The notes beneath the pieces are model-generated. The model worked only from the letters and a program-made list of their open reading frames with translations. It searched no databases and was not told where the DNA came from. From Tulasnella sp. 424 (Eukaryota > Basidiomycota > Agaricomycetes > Cantharellales > Tulasnellaceae), in contig WSUB01000006.1 of NCBI GenBank assembly GCA_019633425.1, positions 496,001 to 560,000 of the forward strand: a stretch of DNA of 64,000 nucleotides, written 5' to 3'. The position numbers were made by a program, and so were the translations under genes. Shown here in pieces: positions 1-10,697 of the stretch. How positions within the stretch are numbered: the stretch's first letter is position 1; every line of letters begins with the position of its first letter.

Positions 1-370
1 GTCTGAGTGGTCGAAGCGCTCTATCAAGACAGAGTCTACAGAGCTATGCGACGAAGGACCGCTATTTGAACTTCGTGCATCGTCTCCGCTGGCATCAGAC
101 CGTTGACTTCCTCGTCGAGACGTCGTGCGTGGTGCTAGATCTGGTGGCACCCAGCCGGATGCTAGTATCGCTTCCAAGGTATCAGACATGGAGCTGTTCT
201 ACTATGGCAAAAGAGGTTAGGAGGAGTGAATCCGGGATGGTGTTATCGACTTGGGGTGAATGTTGTACACATGTGTCAGCGAGTCGACTGTGTAATCTGC
301 AGTGGGGAATTCGGGAACCATGTTCAACATCACACCTTTCTTCCAACACAGATCTGAAGCGCCAAGAAGT
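1..370 (-). pseudogene. Relic of the first exon and leader of a third ARM-like paralogue
   Basis: Read on the minus strand, bases 1-130 align with the first exon of the two ARM-like genes downstream (5099-5341 and 7590-7847), around the segment that encodes DSVLIEHFS in those genes. Bases about 310-350 match their leader, which carries a shared 'catcacacct' stretch on the plus strand. The frame is not maintained and nothing further upstream is visible because the window starts here. I read it as a decayed fragment of a third tandem copy, or the edge of a degenerate copy that continues to the left. Direct observation: sequence similarity to the two other copies. Inference: the former gene identity. 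Confidence 0.6.
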
Positions 371-1440
371 CTAATGAGATTGAGGTCTATGAATATATGA
401 ATATACTCTAACCGTTTTCAAGAGATGCTCTTCTACTTGCAGTGTGCTTAAGATGTAGTAAATGGCGCTGGACATTGGCTGAATTGAGGTGTGAGGCGTC
501 GGAGCCCCAGGAGAGTGCACAGCTGACGATCCACGCGCGCCCACTGTGGTATACCGATTAGCGGGTGCCTTTTTTCGGAATTAATTCCTCTGCCCATGCT
601 GGGGGGGAGTCGTTGAAATCACACTTCCGCAGGTTGGGTTCCCCAAAGCAGCTTCTGATCATCGGCCTTCGCTTCTCAGCTTTCCCGAGGCTATGGGCGA
701 GACTCCTATCATACGTTAGTATAGCTGAACACTCATTTGACCATGAAAAAGTCAAAAGACCTAGCCACCATGGCACCACCGCATCCCGATTTACGGCAAG
801 CTAACACTGCATGTGCCTGCGGCATACGAATGCAGCGTCTTTGGCCCCGTCAGAGTTGGGCGTGTGAGAATGCCAGTGAGGCGGAGCCTGTCTTCGAGTT
901 TCGTGATTGGCGCTGTGCATTGGCCCGAATCGAGGCGTGAGGCGTCGGCTGGCGTTGGGGCACATGAAGTGATGATCCACGCGCGGATGTGACTTGCGGG
1001 TGCCTTTTTCGGAAATTGTTTACCGTGTTTTATGGTCGTCCGCAAAAAGTCTAGACCATAGTTACTGCTACTAGTTAACACCTTCGAGCTCGAGACCTTA
1101 CACATACGTAGAATGTTGGCGGATAATGGCTGGATTGGGTTGTTTTGAAGGAGAGAGGGGGGAGAAGGCGGTGAAGAAGGCGCGGCGATAGTCTTGGCAC
1201 AAAAGGGAGAAGACGCCCTGTGCTCAAACACTTTGTAAGTGAGACCCTGTTCATCTCCGGCGTTCTGCCTCCTCCGCTCTCCCATTCCCTAATTTAGAAA
1301 TCAGCATTTGGCTGTTTAAAGGTCGACCCCTACCTCCCATTCTCGTCTCTCCCCAAGCCCTTCCGGACTCCTCCTCCTCCCTTCCTCCCATCAACCCTTC
1401 CTCTCCTACTCTTCGATCTCCCTACATACTACCCTTCAGA
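371..1440 (+). promoter_or_regulatory. Upstream region of chitin deacetylase with an internal duplication
   Basis: This gap holds no convincing gene. Two copies of a related block lie at about 465-600 and 890-1035; both contain 'gaggcgt...gtcgg', then 'ccacgcgcg', then 'gggtgcctttt(t)tcgga'. A third, more diverged copy of the last motif lies at about 8460-8495, upstream of the chitin deacetylase relic, so the motif belongs to this gene's promoter. A TTTAAA box at about 1314 lies roughly 125 bp before the start codon, and a C/T-rich stretch (1325-1435) precedes the ATG, as is usual for strongly expressed fungal genes. The regulatory role is inferred from position and repetition only. Confidence 0.4.
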
Positions 1441-2602
1441 ATGTTCACGACTTCCCGTATCCTCGCTTTCTCCCTTCTCGCCACTCTTGCCTCCGCTCTT
1501 CCTGCCAACATCACCGAGCGCGCCCCTGAGCTCGGAGAAGACGAAGCTTTGTCCCTAGTCGAACGCGCCACTTTGGCTCCTGTCTATAGCAAGTGCACGA
1601 CCGCCAAGACGGTTGCGATTACCTTTGGTGAGTAGTGCGCGTCGCACCGCGTCCCTCCACATTTTATTTTGGACTGGACCCTGATCAGCGCGACTTTTGA
1701 CAGACGACGGTCCATACATCTACAACGCCGACATTGTCAAGACTCTGAAGGATTACAACGCCAAGGCTACGTTCTTCGTCAACGGCAACAACTGTGAGCT
1801 TCTGTTGACGCGATAAAAAAGGGGGAATTAGTAATTCTGACTTTTGCTTTGCCTTTCCACAATCCAGACCAGTGCATCTACACTACCGACAATGAGAAAC
1901 GTCTCAAGGCCGCGTACGCCGCGGGTCATCAGATCGCTTCTCATACTTGGTAGGTCTTCCTCTGTCTTACTGGCTAGTCGACGATGCTCGTACTTACGCA
2001 GAGGTCGACTCCTCCTATTCCAGGGCTCACCTCGACTGGACCACCATATCGAAGGATAAACGTACGTCCCCCTCGCTCCCTAACCCCTTTACACTCAATC
2101 TCACTCCCCCTCTCTTCCCTTAACTCACAGTCAAATCCGAAATGACCCGCACCGACACGGCCCTAGAAAAGATCCTCGGCGTCAAGCCCGCGTTCGTCCG
2201 CCCGCCCTACGGCAGCTACAACCAAGCTTCCCAGGAAGTCGCCGCCGCCAACGGCCAAGCGATCGTCATCTGGGACTTTGACTCGGGCGATTCCGTCGGT
2301 AAGACTGCCCAGCAGAGCGAAGACGAGTACACGAAGATCGCCAACAAGAAGCCATCGACGATTTTGACGCTGAACCACGAGACGTACGAGACGACCGCGC
2401 ATCAGGTCTTGCCGTTCGCTTTGAAGACCCTCCAGGCTAAAGACTACAAGTTCGTCACCGTCGCCGAGTGCCTTGGTAACAAGAACCCTTACCTCACGAA
2501 GACGACTCCTGGAAAGCGTGATGTACGTTCTCTGCATATATATATGGTGTTGCGGTTTACTGATTATCGCTTGGCTTTTTACAGTCTACCTGGAAGTGCT
2601 AA
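1441..2602 (+). CDS. Secreted chitin/polysaccharide deacetylase (CE4 family)
   Basis: Six exons: 1441-1627, 1704-1793, 1868-1949, 2024-2061, 2131-2522 and 2585-2602 (18 nt), giving 268 aa. All introns are GT-AG. Residues 1-20 form a signal peptide (MFTTSRILAFSLLATLASA). The NodB/CE4 catalytic motifs appear in order: TFDDGP (metal-binding Asp and catalytic Asp), SHTWAH (two metal-binding His), RPPYG, WDFDSGD, and LNHET with the catalytic His. The family removes acetyl groups from chitin or related wall polymers. The protein ends in STWKC with no Ser/Thr-rich tail or GPI signal, so it is probably secreted rather than anchored. The motif joins TF|DDGP and HTW|AH run across introns, which supports the exon model. 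A decayed paralogue lies at 8430-9465. Confidence 0.9.
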
Positions 2603-3361
2603 ACATCCTCCTCCCGTCCCCCTCATTCCCTCCGCTCGGGCTTTCTCATCTATCTTATCACTTTCGTTTATACCTTCGCCACTCGTTCACTACATACCCT
2701 TAACGATCTTTTTCTTCACTTTTGGAACATTGTCTTCTTCTCTCTCGGGACCCTTTTTCATCTTTTGCGTATTTGTGGATCATTACTGGACCTTGCATAC
2801 GTTCTTTGCACATCACGGACTACTTCTATTGTTCTTTTAATATCGTCATTCCCTTGGTTTTGTCGGCGAAGACTAGATACATGTTTTATTCATATTACCT
2901 CCTCGGAATCCGATCCAAACAGTACTTTGCTTTGCGTACCGTACCTCGGCGATATACCTCTTTGTCCACCTTCGTGGATACTGCCTTTTGATTGGTCTTC
3001 TTTCGGCACCCTTTCGTCCGAACCGAGGGCGAAAAGACTTGTTCAATCGATTACTGTTGCGGGATCGTAAAGCATTGGTTAGTTCCTATCAGCCAATGAT
3101 TCAGGTATTATAATTAACCTGCTGCCCTCAACTGCCGAGAGGTTGATCAGAATCCGTGACAGCCATCTTACAAACATAGTCAAAAGGGGGAGGGGATACT
3201 GACACAATGCCGGAGAATTGAAAGAAGGCGAATTCAGAACAAAATTAATCAATAGGACAGAAGAGTTACATAAACGTGAATGCGTGACAGGTTACAGAGT
3301 GCAGTGATACATGGCAGGGTATCGACTATTGAAATCAGCACCAGAATAGCCTTTACGGTTG
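2603..3361. other. Intergenic, convergent 3' flanks
   Basis: This holds the pyrimidine-rich 3' flank of the chitin deacetylase (about 2603-3070) and the 3' flank of ARM-A on the minus strand. Short open frames here lack splice-supported continuation or recognisable motifs. I see no gene. Confidence 0.5.
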
Positions 3362-5341
3362 CTATAAAGACCTCTGTTCCCCAAGGAGGAACTCCGATAT
3401 TGCCTCTTCATAGTGCGGGGGGATGCCCCAATGGTTCGCTGCCCAAGTGTAGCGCTGCAGCGTGTATATCGCCTGGCCCTTTTGCACTAATGGCACCTCC
3501 TTATCTTCCTTGATCGCGACTACCTTGTCAATCGTCTCCGTCAAAACGTACTTGCGAAAATGCGCTCTGTCTATTTCCTCCATGAGGTTTCCGAGGCAGG
3601 TCATTGCCAGACCTTTGGCTCGCCAGAGACCTCTGTCCTGCGGGTCCAGATCTCCCGTATACGATAACGCATCGGTCAGATACACCCACGCGCCCGCCTC
3701 GACAATCGCATGATTGATTCGGCGTTTCATCTTCCTGATGTTTGAAAGCCACAGTAAGCGCTCCACGAGGCCGAGAGGTCCGTATGATGTTGCGCTGGGA
3801 TCAGAAAGTTGAAACATCGCATCTTTCAGAGTGCCTGACAAGGTGTCGCTGAGAGTGCTTCTTGGAAGAGAAGAAAGAATGGCGACATAGTCTTCTCTCT
3901 TGTGGTGGAGTGGCCGAAGTATGGCCTAATCAGGATAGTTAGTTAGAGGGGGTGAAAAAGTGTGTTGCGTGGGTAATTAGACGAGTTTCTCGTACCCTCT
4001 CAAATGAATCTGCATCTTGGGTGTCAAGGCTCCACGGGTGAAAGACAATATCGGCGAGGAAGGTGCTAAGACTGGCAGCTTCGGTTTCATGGAGCAAGTC
4101 CATAGCCGACGGGAATCTGAGTAACGAGACGAGTGTATCCAGTGCAAGTCCACGTCTGGCTTTTAAAATCCGCGTGCTCGTATCCTGTGGCCGAGATAGA
4201 CTGATTAACAGTTCTATGAACGGCTGAAGTGTACTTGGAGCGGGTAGAGCGTCCCACTCGGGGTTGATTTCGATCCTCTCGCAACACAAGGCGATGGGTG
4301 GAAGGAGGAGAGAGGTGGAATCGTTCTGGGACTTGGCAGATGCACCTGCTTGCAGGTTGGCTACCAAACCTTGGATTAGAGACCTGCAGATGGCGGAGAG
4401 GAGTGGTGGTAATAGCTTTTGATATTTCCACTCGGCGCGGTCCGGGTGGATGAGGAGCGTGCAGAGGAGTTTTACCGCGCCGTACCATTGAGGACAAAGT
4501 GGTTCCTCGGTCTCAATGATTCCCTTGCAATAGTTGAAGATAACCCAGTCGTCGATATTTTTGAAGAACCTCCGTCTCTCCGTCGTTGCGAGGTGCAGAA
4601 CGGCCGCCACCCCGTCCTTCCCATCTCCCAACACAGCTGAGATCGTTGTCTTAAAGAAGGGAGTATTCTTTGTGTAGTCCCTCAGCGTGTCCAGTAACTT
4701 TGCAGACACAATGACGTCGGAAACCGGGCTGATGGCCTTGTATCCATGCTTTTCAAGCTCATCGTCACTGAGCCTTACGAGGGCCCGGGTCCCTTCGTCC
4801 AGTCTCGACGCCCTTTTGACAAACCTCCGAGCCACAGCTTCTTCACCGTTGTGTTCATTGCGAATGATCTCGACTAAACCTGTAGCTGCCTCCCATCGTC
4901 GCTGCCGTGCTCCAAGTGACCCGTCTTCGTGTCGTCGGCGGTGATGAGTTCAACTAGTAGCTTCCTAGCCCGTCTCTTGACCGAGCCAGGGAATGTCTTC
5001 TTCAACACACCACTAAGCCAGCTAGAAGGCTCCTTTGGCTTTTCCTAACAACGTCCACTTTAGCGGCCAAATTCACACCGAACGGTGCAGTGACTCACAG
5101 AGGGCTCCGAATCGATATCACTATCTGATGACTGTCTCCCTAGTGCCGATGGGTTAGAGTTCGAATCCGAGGCGGAGAATTGCTCTATCAATACCGAGTC
5201 TACAGAGCCATGGGACGAGTAGCCACTATTTGAGCTATGCGCATCGTCCTCATCTGATCGATGTCCTCCTGAATTGAGTCGGCGCGCTGCTTTCTGTGAC
5301 GGTGCCGCATCCCCATGTGGAGTAGACGGTCTACCAACCAT
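3362..5341 (-). pseudogene. ARM-A: helical-repeat-like protein of unknown function, with one frameshift
   Basis: Three exons on the minus strand: 5099-5341, 3996-5044 and 3362-3925, joined by GT-AG introns at the same positions as in ARM-B. The product would be about 618 aa. The N-terminus is Ser/Asp-rich and looks disordered (DSVLIEQFSASDSNSNPS); the rest is leucine-rich and alpha-helical, like armadillo/HEAT-type proteins, with a conserved DALSYTGDLDPQDRGLWRAK segment near the C-terminus. I do not recognise a named family. Exon 2 changes frame once near 4921: the upstream frame runs into a TAG shortly after, while the ARM-B-like frame is closed upstream by a TGA. A 41-nt GTCACT...CTACAG segment could restore frame if spliced, but it would remove residues that ARM-B keeps as coding, so a 1-nt deletion (or assembly error) is more likely. 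Start chosen at MVGRPSTP by alignment to MYPTPSTR of ARM-B. Confidence 0.6.
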
Positions 5342-5818
5342 GGAGAAGAGTTTATTTTGAAAGGAGTTAGAGTCGCGGGTGACTTTCAGAAGCGCTGTCG
5401 GAAGGGTGGGTGGCGCATGTAACCTAGGCGAGACCAATCCTCAGGAACCATCTTCAGCATCACACCTCCGCTTCGGTCCGCCATACCAGGGATCCCGAGC
5501 ATTCCGACGGTGTTTGTTTGGGAAGATACATTCAAAGACTTTGCAGCAGTAATTTTTTTCTGCTCTCAGGCGAGCGAAGATAGATCTATCTGTATTCTCA
5601 GCGCTACCCGAATAGCTAATACTAACATATATCTAAGCGAGGGACAATGCGGACTACGAAGCTTTTTCCAGAAACACCGCAGGGATGTTCACGAGCGGAA
5701 AGCGCAGCCGTCGACTGCTACGTAACCTTTAATTGCCAGCGATTACTTAGTAAAGCGTACTTTAGATAATGTCTATCCCTCCCATCTACAGCTGGAGAAC
5801 GCAGAGGCGAAGACCGCT
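5342..5818. other. Spacer between ARM-B and ARM-A
   Basis: About 480 bp upstream of ARM-A and downstream of ARM-B. The part nearest ARM-A (5342-5500) is homologous to the leader of ARM-B (about 7848-7960), showing that promoter and gene were duplicated together. No further gene seen. Confidence 0.5.
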
Positions 5819-7847
5819 TCACTCGCCACGGGCTCCCGGATCCGTATCATCGGCGTTGACGCTTCGAGACGCGTCGGCCATGGTGGAGACGTCCTCTCGG
5901 TAGTACGGCTGAACACCGTAGCGGTCTGCAGCCAGAGTATAGCGCTGAAGCATGAAAATAGCCTGGCCTCTCTGTACCAACGGCGCGTCTCCGTCTTCCT
6001 TGATCTCCACGACAGCGTCGATCATTTCCTTCGAAATGCGGCTGCGCAATTGCTCATGATTCATTCTCTCCACAATGTTTCCGAGGCAGGTGATCGCGAG
6101 GCCTTTTGCCCTCCACAGACCTCTATCTTGGGGATCTAGGTCCCCTGTATACGATAGAGTGCGGGCTAGAAACGCGCATGAACCTCCGTTGACCACTGCG
6201 TGAAGAACCGCAGGCTTGATGATTGGAGGATTTGAAAGCCAAAGTAAACGTTCCACGAGGTTGAGCGGCTCGTATGGCTTTGTGGAGGAAGATTCGAGTT
6301 TGACAATGCCATCCTGCAGAGCCGACGTTAAGGCGTGATCGAAGATGGACTCTGGAAGGCGGCAAAGAGCAGAAATTGCCGTGGAGCCCAGCGTTGACAT
6401 GAGGTACCTAAGCATGCGCTGACGATGACAGTTAGAGAGCAATATTGATCAGTGAGGATGAATTATACAAGTTTCTTCCCACCTCTTCAGACGCATCTGC
6501 ATCCAGGATCCACGAGTGAAGCGCCATGTCCATGAATAAGCCACCAAAACTGGATAAAATATCGTTGGGAACGAGTTTGACAATTGGCGGGAACTTGAGT
6601 AATGGGATTAAGGTCCATAATGCCCATGCGCGTTCGGCGTTTAAGCACCGAAGACCATCATCGTTATGCGGATGAACAAGGTCGATCAGCAGTTTGACAA
6701 ATGAGTTGAGGGTCTCTGGGGGAGGCCAGACGATTGATTCGAACTTGCCGCCGATCTTGTTGCAGCACATCCTGGCGAGAGGGAGGAGCCGAAAGCTGTG
6801 GAAGGCAAGTTTTTGTGGAGACCCTTCAGGGACATCCGGATTGAGCGAAGCTTGCCTCTCCTCGATAATGCCTTTAAATAAGCTAGGAAGAAGTGATGGT
6901 GGCAGTTCAGACTCCTCCCACGCGTGTGGAGGTGCCTTGTCAAGCACCGTTAAAACAAGTCTGACCCCACAATACCATCTCGGGCTAAGGAATTTGTTCG
7001 TGCCAATGACTCGTTCGGAGAAGTTGAGGATGAGTTTGGGGTCGGTATTGCCGAAGAAGCCCAATGGGTTGTGCGTCGCAAGGTCCAGAATGGCTAATAC
7101 TCCCTCGGCTCCGAACTCGATTGCGGGTGAAATAGTTTTCTTGAAGAAATTGGCATCGTTTGCATATTTTTTCACGATCCTCAAAAGGTTGATGGACACA
7201 GATTTCGGCGACGCTGTGTCGATCAGCCCAAACCCAACCTCGTCAAGCTCGACATCGCTGAGCGTGAGCAACGCCCGAGTCCCTGCCTCTCGTCTTGACT
7301 TTGTTTTGACAAATCTCCGAGCTACAATTTCTTCGCCGCCACGCTCCTTTTGGGCCATTTCGACTAATGCGGCTGCTGCTTCGTGTCGTTGCCTCCGGCG
7401 GGTCGATTTATCCTTTTCGTCGGCAGCCCCGACGAGTTGGACGAGGAGCTTTTTAGCCCGTCTCTTGCATATACTGCGTAGTACATTATTCACAATCTTG
7501 GAGGGCCAATTCTTCGAAAGCGTCGCCTATTGCAAAGAGTGAGCCGAATGTAGCAGCAGGCACATTGCGATTGGGTGCAATGGACTTACAGGGGGCTCCA
7601 GATCGCTCGACGACGACATTGGCCCTTCAGCAGAAGGGTTGGAATTAGAATCCGAGCCGGAAAAGTGCTCTATCAATACAGAGTCCACGGAGCGATGGGT
7701 CGAGACGCTGCTATTTGAGCTCCACGTGTCATTCTCGTCTGATCGAGATCCTCTACGGCGATGGCTCCGCTGACGACGATGGCCCCGCTGACGACGTGGC
7801 TCGTTTGATAATCCATCCGTGCTCCGGGTAGACGGTGTAGGATACAT
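5819..7847 (-). CDS. ARM-B: helical-repeat-like protein of unknown function (intact paralogue)
   Basis: Exons on the minus strand: 7590-7847, 6483-7526 and 5819-6418, total 1902 nt, 633 aa, all junctions in phase. It shares with ARM-A the Ser/Asp-rich head (DSVLIEHFSGSDSNSNPS), a basic KRRAKKLLVQL segment, ARRFVK, and a C-terminal LVERLLWLSN...LSYTGDLDPQDRGLWRAK...CLGN block. Secondary structure by eye is almost entirely amphipathic helix, as in ARM/HEAT solenoids, but no textbook repeat signature is visible, so the name is descriptive only. The frame stays open upstream to about 8135; I chose the ATG at 7847 because it aligns with the ARM-A start. No signal peptide or membrane segment; probably cytoplasmic or nuclear. 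The two genes form a head-to-tail pair, and a relic of a third lies at the left edge of the window. Confidence 0.65.
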
Positions 7848-8429
7848 ACAGTAGATTGAAATTTGGGGTGATGGGTGGGAAGGTTTGTGGTGAACCTGCG
7901 CTCGGGGATCATCCTCAACCTCACACCTCCGCTCCGGTCCGGGATCAAGAGTCCCCGGTGTTTGTAGTTGTGACAATACACTAATCCGCATTCTTAGCAG
8001 TGTTTCGGTAGGCCTCATAGTCGGTGTACATGGAAGCTGGGGATATGGAACTATTTCTCGTTTCACTGAATCAGGAAGCAGCGATGTTACATGGTCGGGG
8101 AGACACTCCTGACCACGGAATCGACCGTACACCATCTAAGTCCTCTGCGGGATCTGTGGTCTGGGAAAGGCGGGACGCGCCGCCATCAGCTGCTTGAAAC
8201 CCTTTCATGGTCGATGAGAGTCGGGGTGAGCGATGCGAGCGGAAGATAGGGGCCAACTCTGACCAGCTTTGGCCTGATAGCGAATCAGCGAAGGGCAATG
8301 GTCGCAAGGTACGATTAACAAGTTCTACCGTACCTGCTCATCGTCTTCCTTCATTTACTAGGTGTATCGAGAGGGAATATGTTAGCAAAGTAGGGGTAGA
8401 CTGTCGCAGAGTCGCATTGCGGCGCTCAG

Positions 8430-9465
8430 GTCAAGGCACAGATCGCACGTGACCGTCTGGACATACGGTGTTTTGCGACCGCCTTTTTCGGCATTGTTTG
8501 CCCGTTTCGTAAGGTGATATGGTGGCCAGAGATCAGAACTTCGCTCGTAGTCGATGGCTTTCAGAAGTTTGAGCAGAACGTTGGCGGGTGGCGAGGGGAC
8601 GCTTTGAGCGGAGAGGCGGAGGATCGGCGCGATGACGGAGGTCCGTTGTGCGCCGGCCGGCGTCGTCTTGTTTAACTTTTACTTTGGACTGGACCCTGAC
8701 TCTTGTTGCAAAAATGGATGATGGTCCACCTGGAACACCAATACTGTCAGTACTTTGAAGCAGTATAATCCAAAGAGAACGTTCTTCGTCAACGGCAACC
8801 ACTGTGAGTAGCTCTGTCAGGTCGACCTGATAAATTAACCTGACTTGCTTCCTTTTCCCAATCCAAACCAGTGCATCTACTCTGCCAACGAGAAGCGTCT
8901 CAAGACCGCTTACAACGCCGGTCACCAGACCGCGTCCCTCACCTGGCGCGACTTCATCTGTTTTACTATTCGATGATGGTCGGACTTACATTGAGACGAC
9001 TTTTTCAAGTCTAGGGCTCACTCTGAACCAATAAACGTGCATCCTCTTCCTACCCAGTCCCTTTCCCTTGATCGCAGTCAAAATATGAAATGACCAAAAC
9101 CGACACGGCTTTAACCAAGATCTTCGTCGTCAAACCCGTCCTCCATATGGAAGCTACAATACCACTTATTGCGAAGTCGCCGGGGCCATCGTCGTCTGGA
9201 GTTTTGACTGGGGCGACTCCGTCGTCATCACGATCCTGCGGAGCGAGACCGACTACTTTAACAAGAAGCCGTCGGCGATTCTGACTTTGAACCACGGGGC
9301 GTACCAGGCGACCGCGCATCTGGTCTTACCGCTTGCTTTGAAGGGACTCAAGGCTCCAGACTACAAGTTGGCCACGTCGCCGGGTGCCTCGGTGGGAAGA
9401 ACCCGTACCTGACAAAGACAACTCCTCGAACGAATACTTCTTCAAAGTCTACGTGGGAGTGCTAA
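8430..9465 (+). pseudogene. Decayed chitin deacetylase paralogue
   Basis: Homology to the gene at 1441-2602 resumes inside its first intron ('tttggactggaccctga', about 8683) and runs to the terminal TGGGAGTGC-TAA at 9465. The region upstream (8430-8680) resembles the promoter of the intact gene, but exon 1, with the signal peptide, is missing. Recognisable pieces: DDGPPGTP, TFFVNGN, QCIYSANEKRLKTAYNAGHQT, EMTKTDTAL, and a run ending in LTLNHGAYQATAH. Several frameshifts and in-frame stops occur (for example around 9150-9400), and the catalytic HxxH segment is altered. This is a clear unprocessed duplicate, with intron remnants retained. Confidence 0.85.
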
Positions 9466-10697
9466 ACGACCGCATCTTCAAACCTAAACAAGTTCATTGA
9501 GTTCCTTGGGCTATTTACCGTCTTATGCGGGTTTGCTGCTCAAGGGACTTGGCGTTTCACCTTCCCACATCATGGATGACTCCGTCATGTCTCGTATCAT
9601 TCTATTCCACTCTTTTCCTTTCCGGAGACCGTGAAGCCCTCCCGTGTTTATACAATCAAATCTTACTCTCTGCTGTATCTAGGCTGTATCCCCCTTTCTC
9701 TGTTTATTGTTTGTGAATATTCCTTTCTTCCTCTATATATCTCAATTGTGCACATTCTGTGGCTATATGCCGTTGTAGTTGCGAAGTTTACTTATCGAAA
9801 GCTCGAAGCTGGCCCGAAAGAAAAGAGCAGCAACGATCGGAAACTTGATTGACATCGTCGGAGTTCACAATATCTTCAATTTCGAGCGCTCAGCCGTCTC
9901 ATAGCAGAGTCTGCAGAATGTCTCAATGCTGATGGATGGGCTGGAGATTAACTGTGCTGGGTCTCAGCTGAGGGCGACTACATTGAAAATTCGTGGCGCG
10001 AACCCCCGCACATAACCAGGCACAGAGCTCCACTTTCGCTCCTTCGCATTACGTTTATCGAGGAGTCTACTTTGGTGGTTGCCCGTGGGAGCGAAGCATT
10101 ACTTGAGCTTCGAAAGTCACAAACCCAGGGCCTGGCGGCGGCCGCAGTTCGTTGGAATGTGTAGCCGCTCATTCCCGCGTCTCGCGGACCGCCAGGAGGT
10201 CTTCCGAAGTTGGTGATAATCTAAGTTTATTACGCGCGAGCAGACTGCCGTGAGACGTCAAGGTGTGCGGGGGACAGTATCCTAGATACCCCGCTTACGC
10301 TGGCAACCAGTAGCTACCAGAAGAAAGGAGGAAGACAAGTTAATGGCAACAATCGAGAGGGAAAATCGAGGCTTTTCGCCAAAATACACCTCTAGGTCTT
10401 CAGGAAATAGAAAGTAGTAAGGGGAGATCAAGCCTAAATAGTCTTTCGACGGCTGCTCAGGGTCTGCTCGGCTTTGAGATCTCCGTCCACCCGCACGTGA
10501 TGCAGGCAAAGCAATTGAGGCCTGTGTTTCGATGAGGCATCGGGTCCTCTTATCATGCGAATATAGAAGGCCTATCGCCAGGAACCGATTGGTCCTTTCA
10601 GGTACGTGGCTTCTCAGAGGCTGCTACTTATACTGAATCTCCACCACCCGCAGTCCAACCGCCAGCACGTGCGACCGCTCCCTCGCTCTCCCATAAA
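9466..10697. other. Intergenic; upstream region of OPT1
   Basis: No gene seen between 9466 and about 10250. From about 10470 the sequence is homologous to the upstream regions of OPT2 and OPT3 and contains a conserved CACGTG. A 'gcgaccgctccctcgctctccc' type leader directly precedes the ATG in the three OPT copies. Confidence 0.5.
10494..10499 (+). promoter_or_regulatory. CACGTG E-box upstream of OPT1
   Basis: GCACGTGATG lies 204 bp before the OPT1 start codon. The same motif sits 202 bp before OPT2 and 206 bp before OPT3, although surrounding promoter sequence has diverged. CACGTG is the core site of bHLH factors (Cbf1-type and related). A role in OPT transcription is inferred from conserved position. 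Confidence 0.5.

Noticed and set aside
4880..4921. A 41-nt intron in ARM-A exon 2 that would restore frame
   Set aside because: Shorter than the introns seen elsewhere in this window (48 nt or more), weak GTCACT donor, and it would remove sequence that is coding in ARM-B; a frameshift is the better explanation, though transcripts could show otherwise.
5157..5167. GTTCGAATCC, like a tRNA B-box
   Set aside because: It lies inside the coding part of ARM-A exon 1 (SNSNPS on the other strand), and no A-box, acceptor stem or cloverleaf can be drawn around it.
6694..7542. 282-codon open frame on the plus strand
   Set aside because: Antisense to ARM-B exon 2, whose frame is supported by the paralogue and by splice sites.
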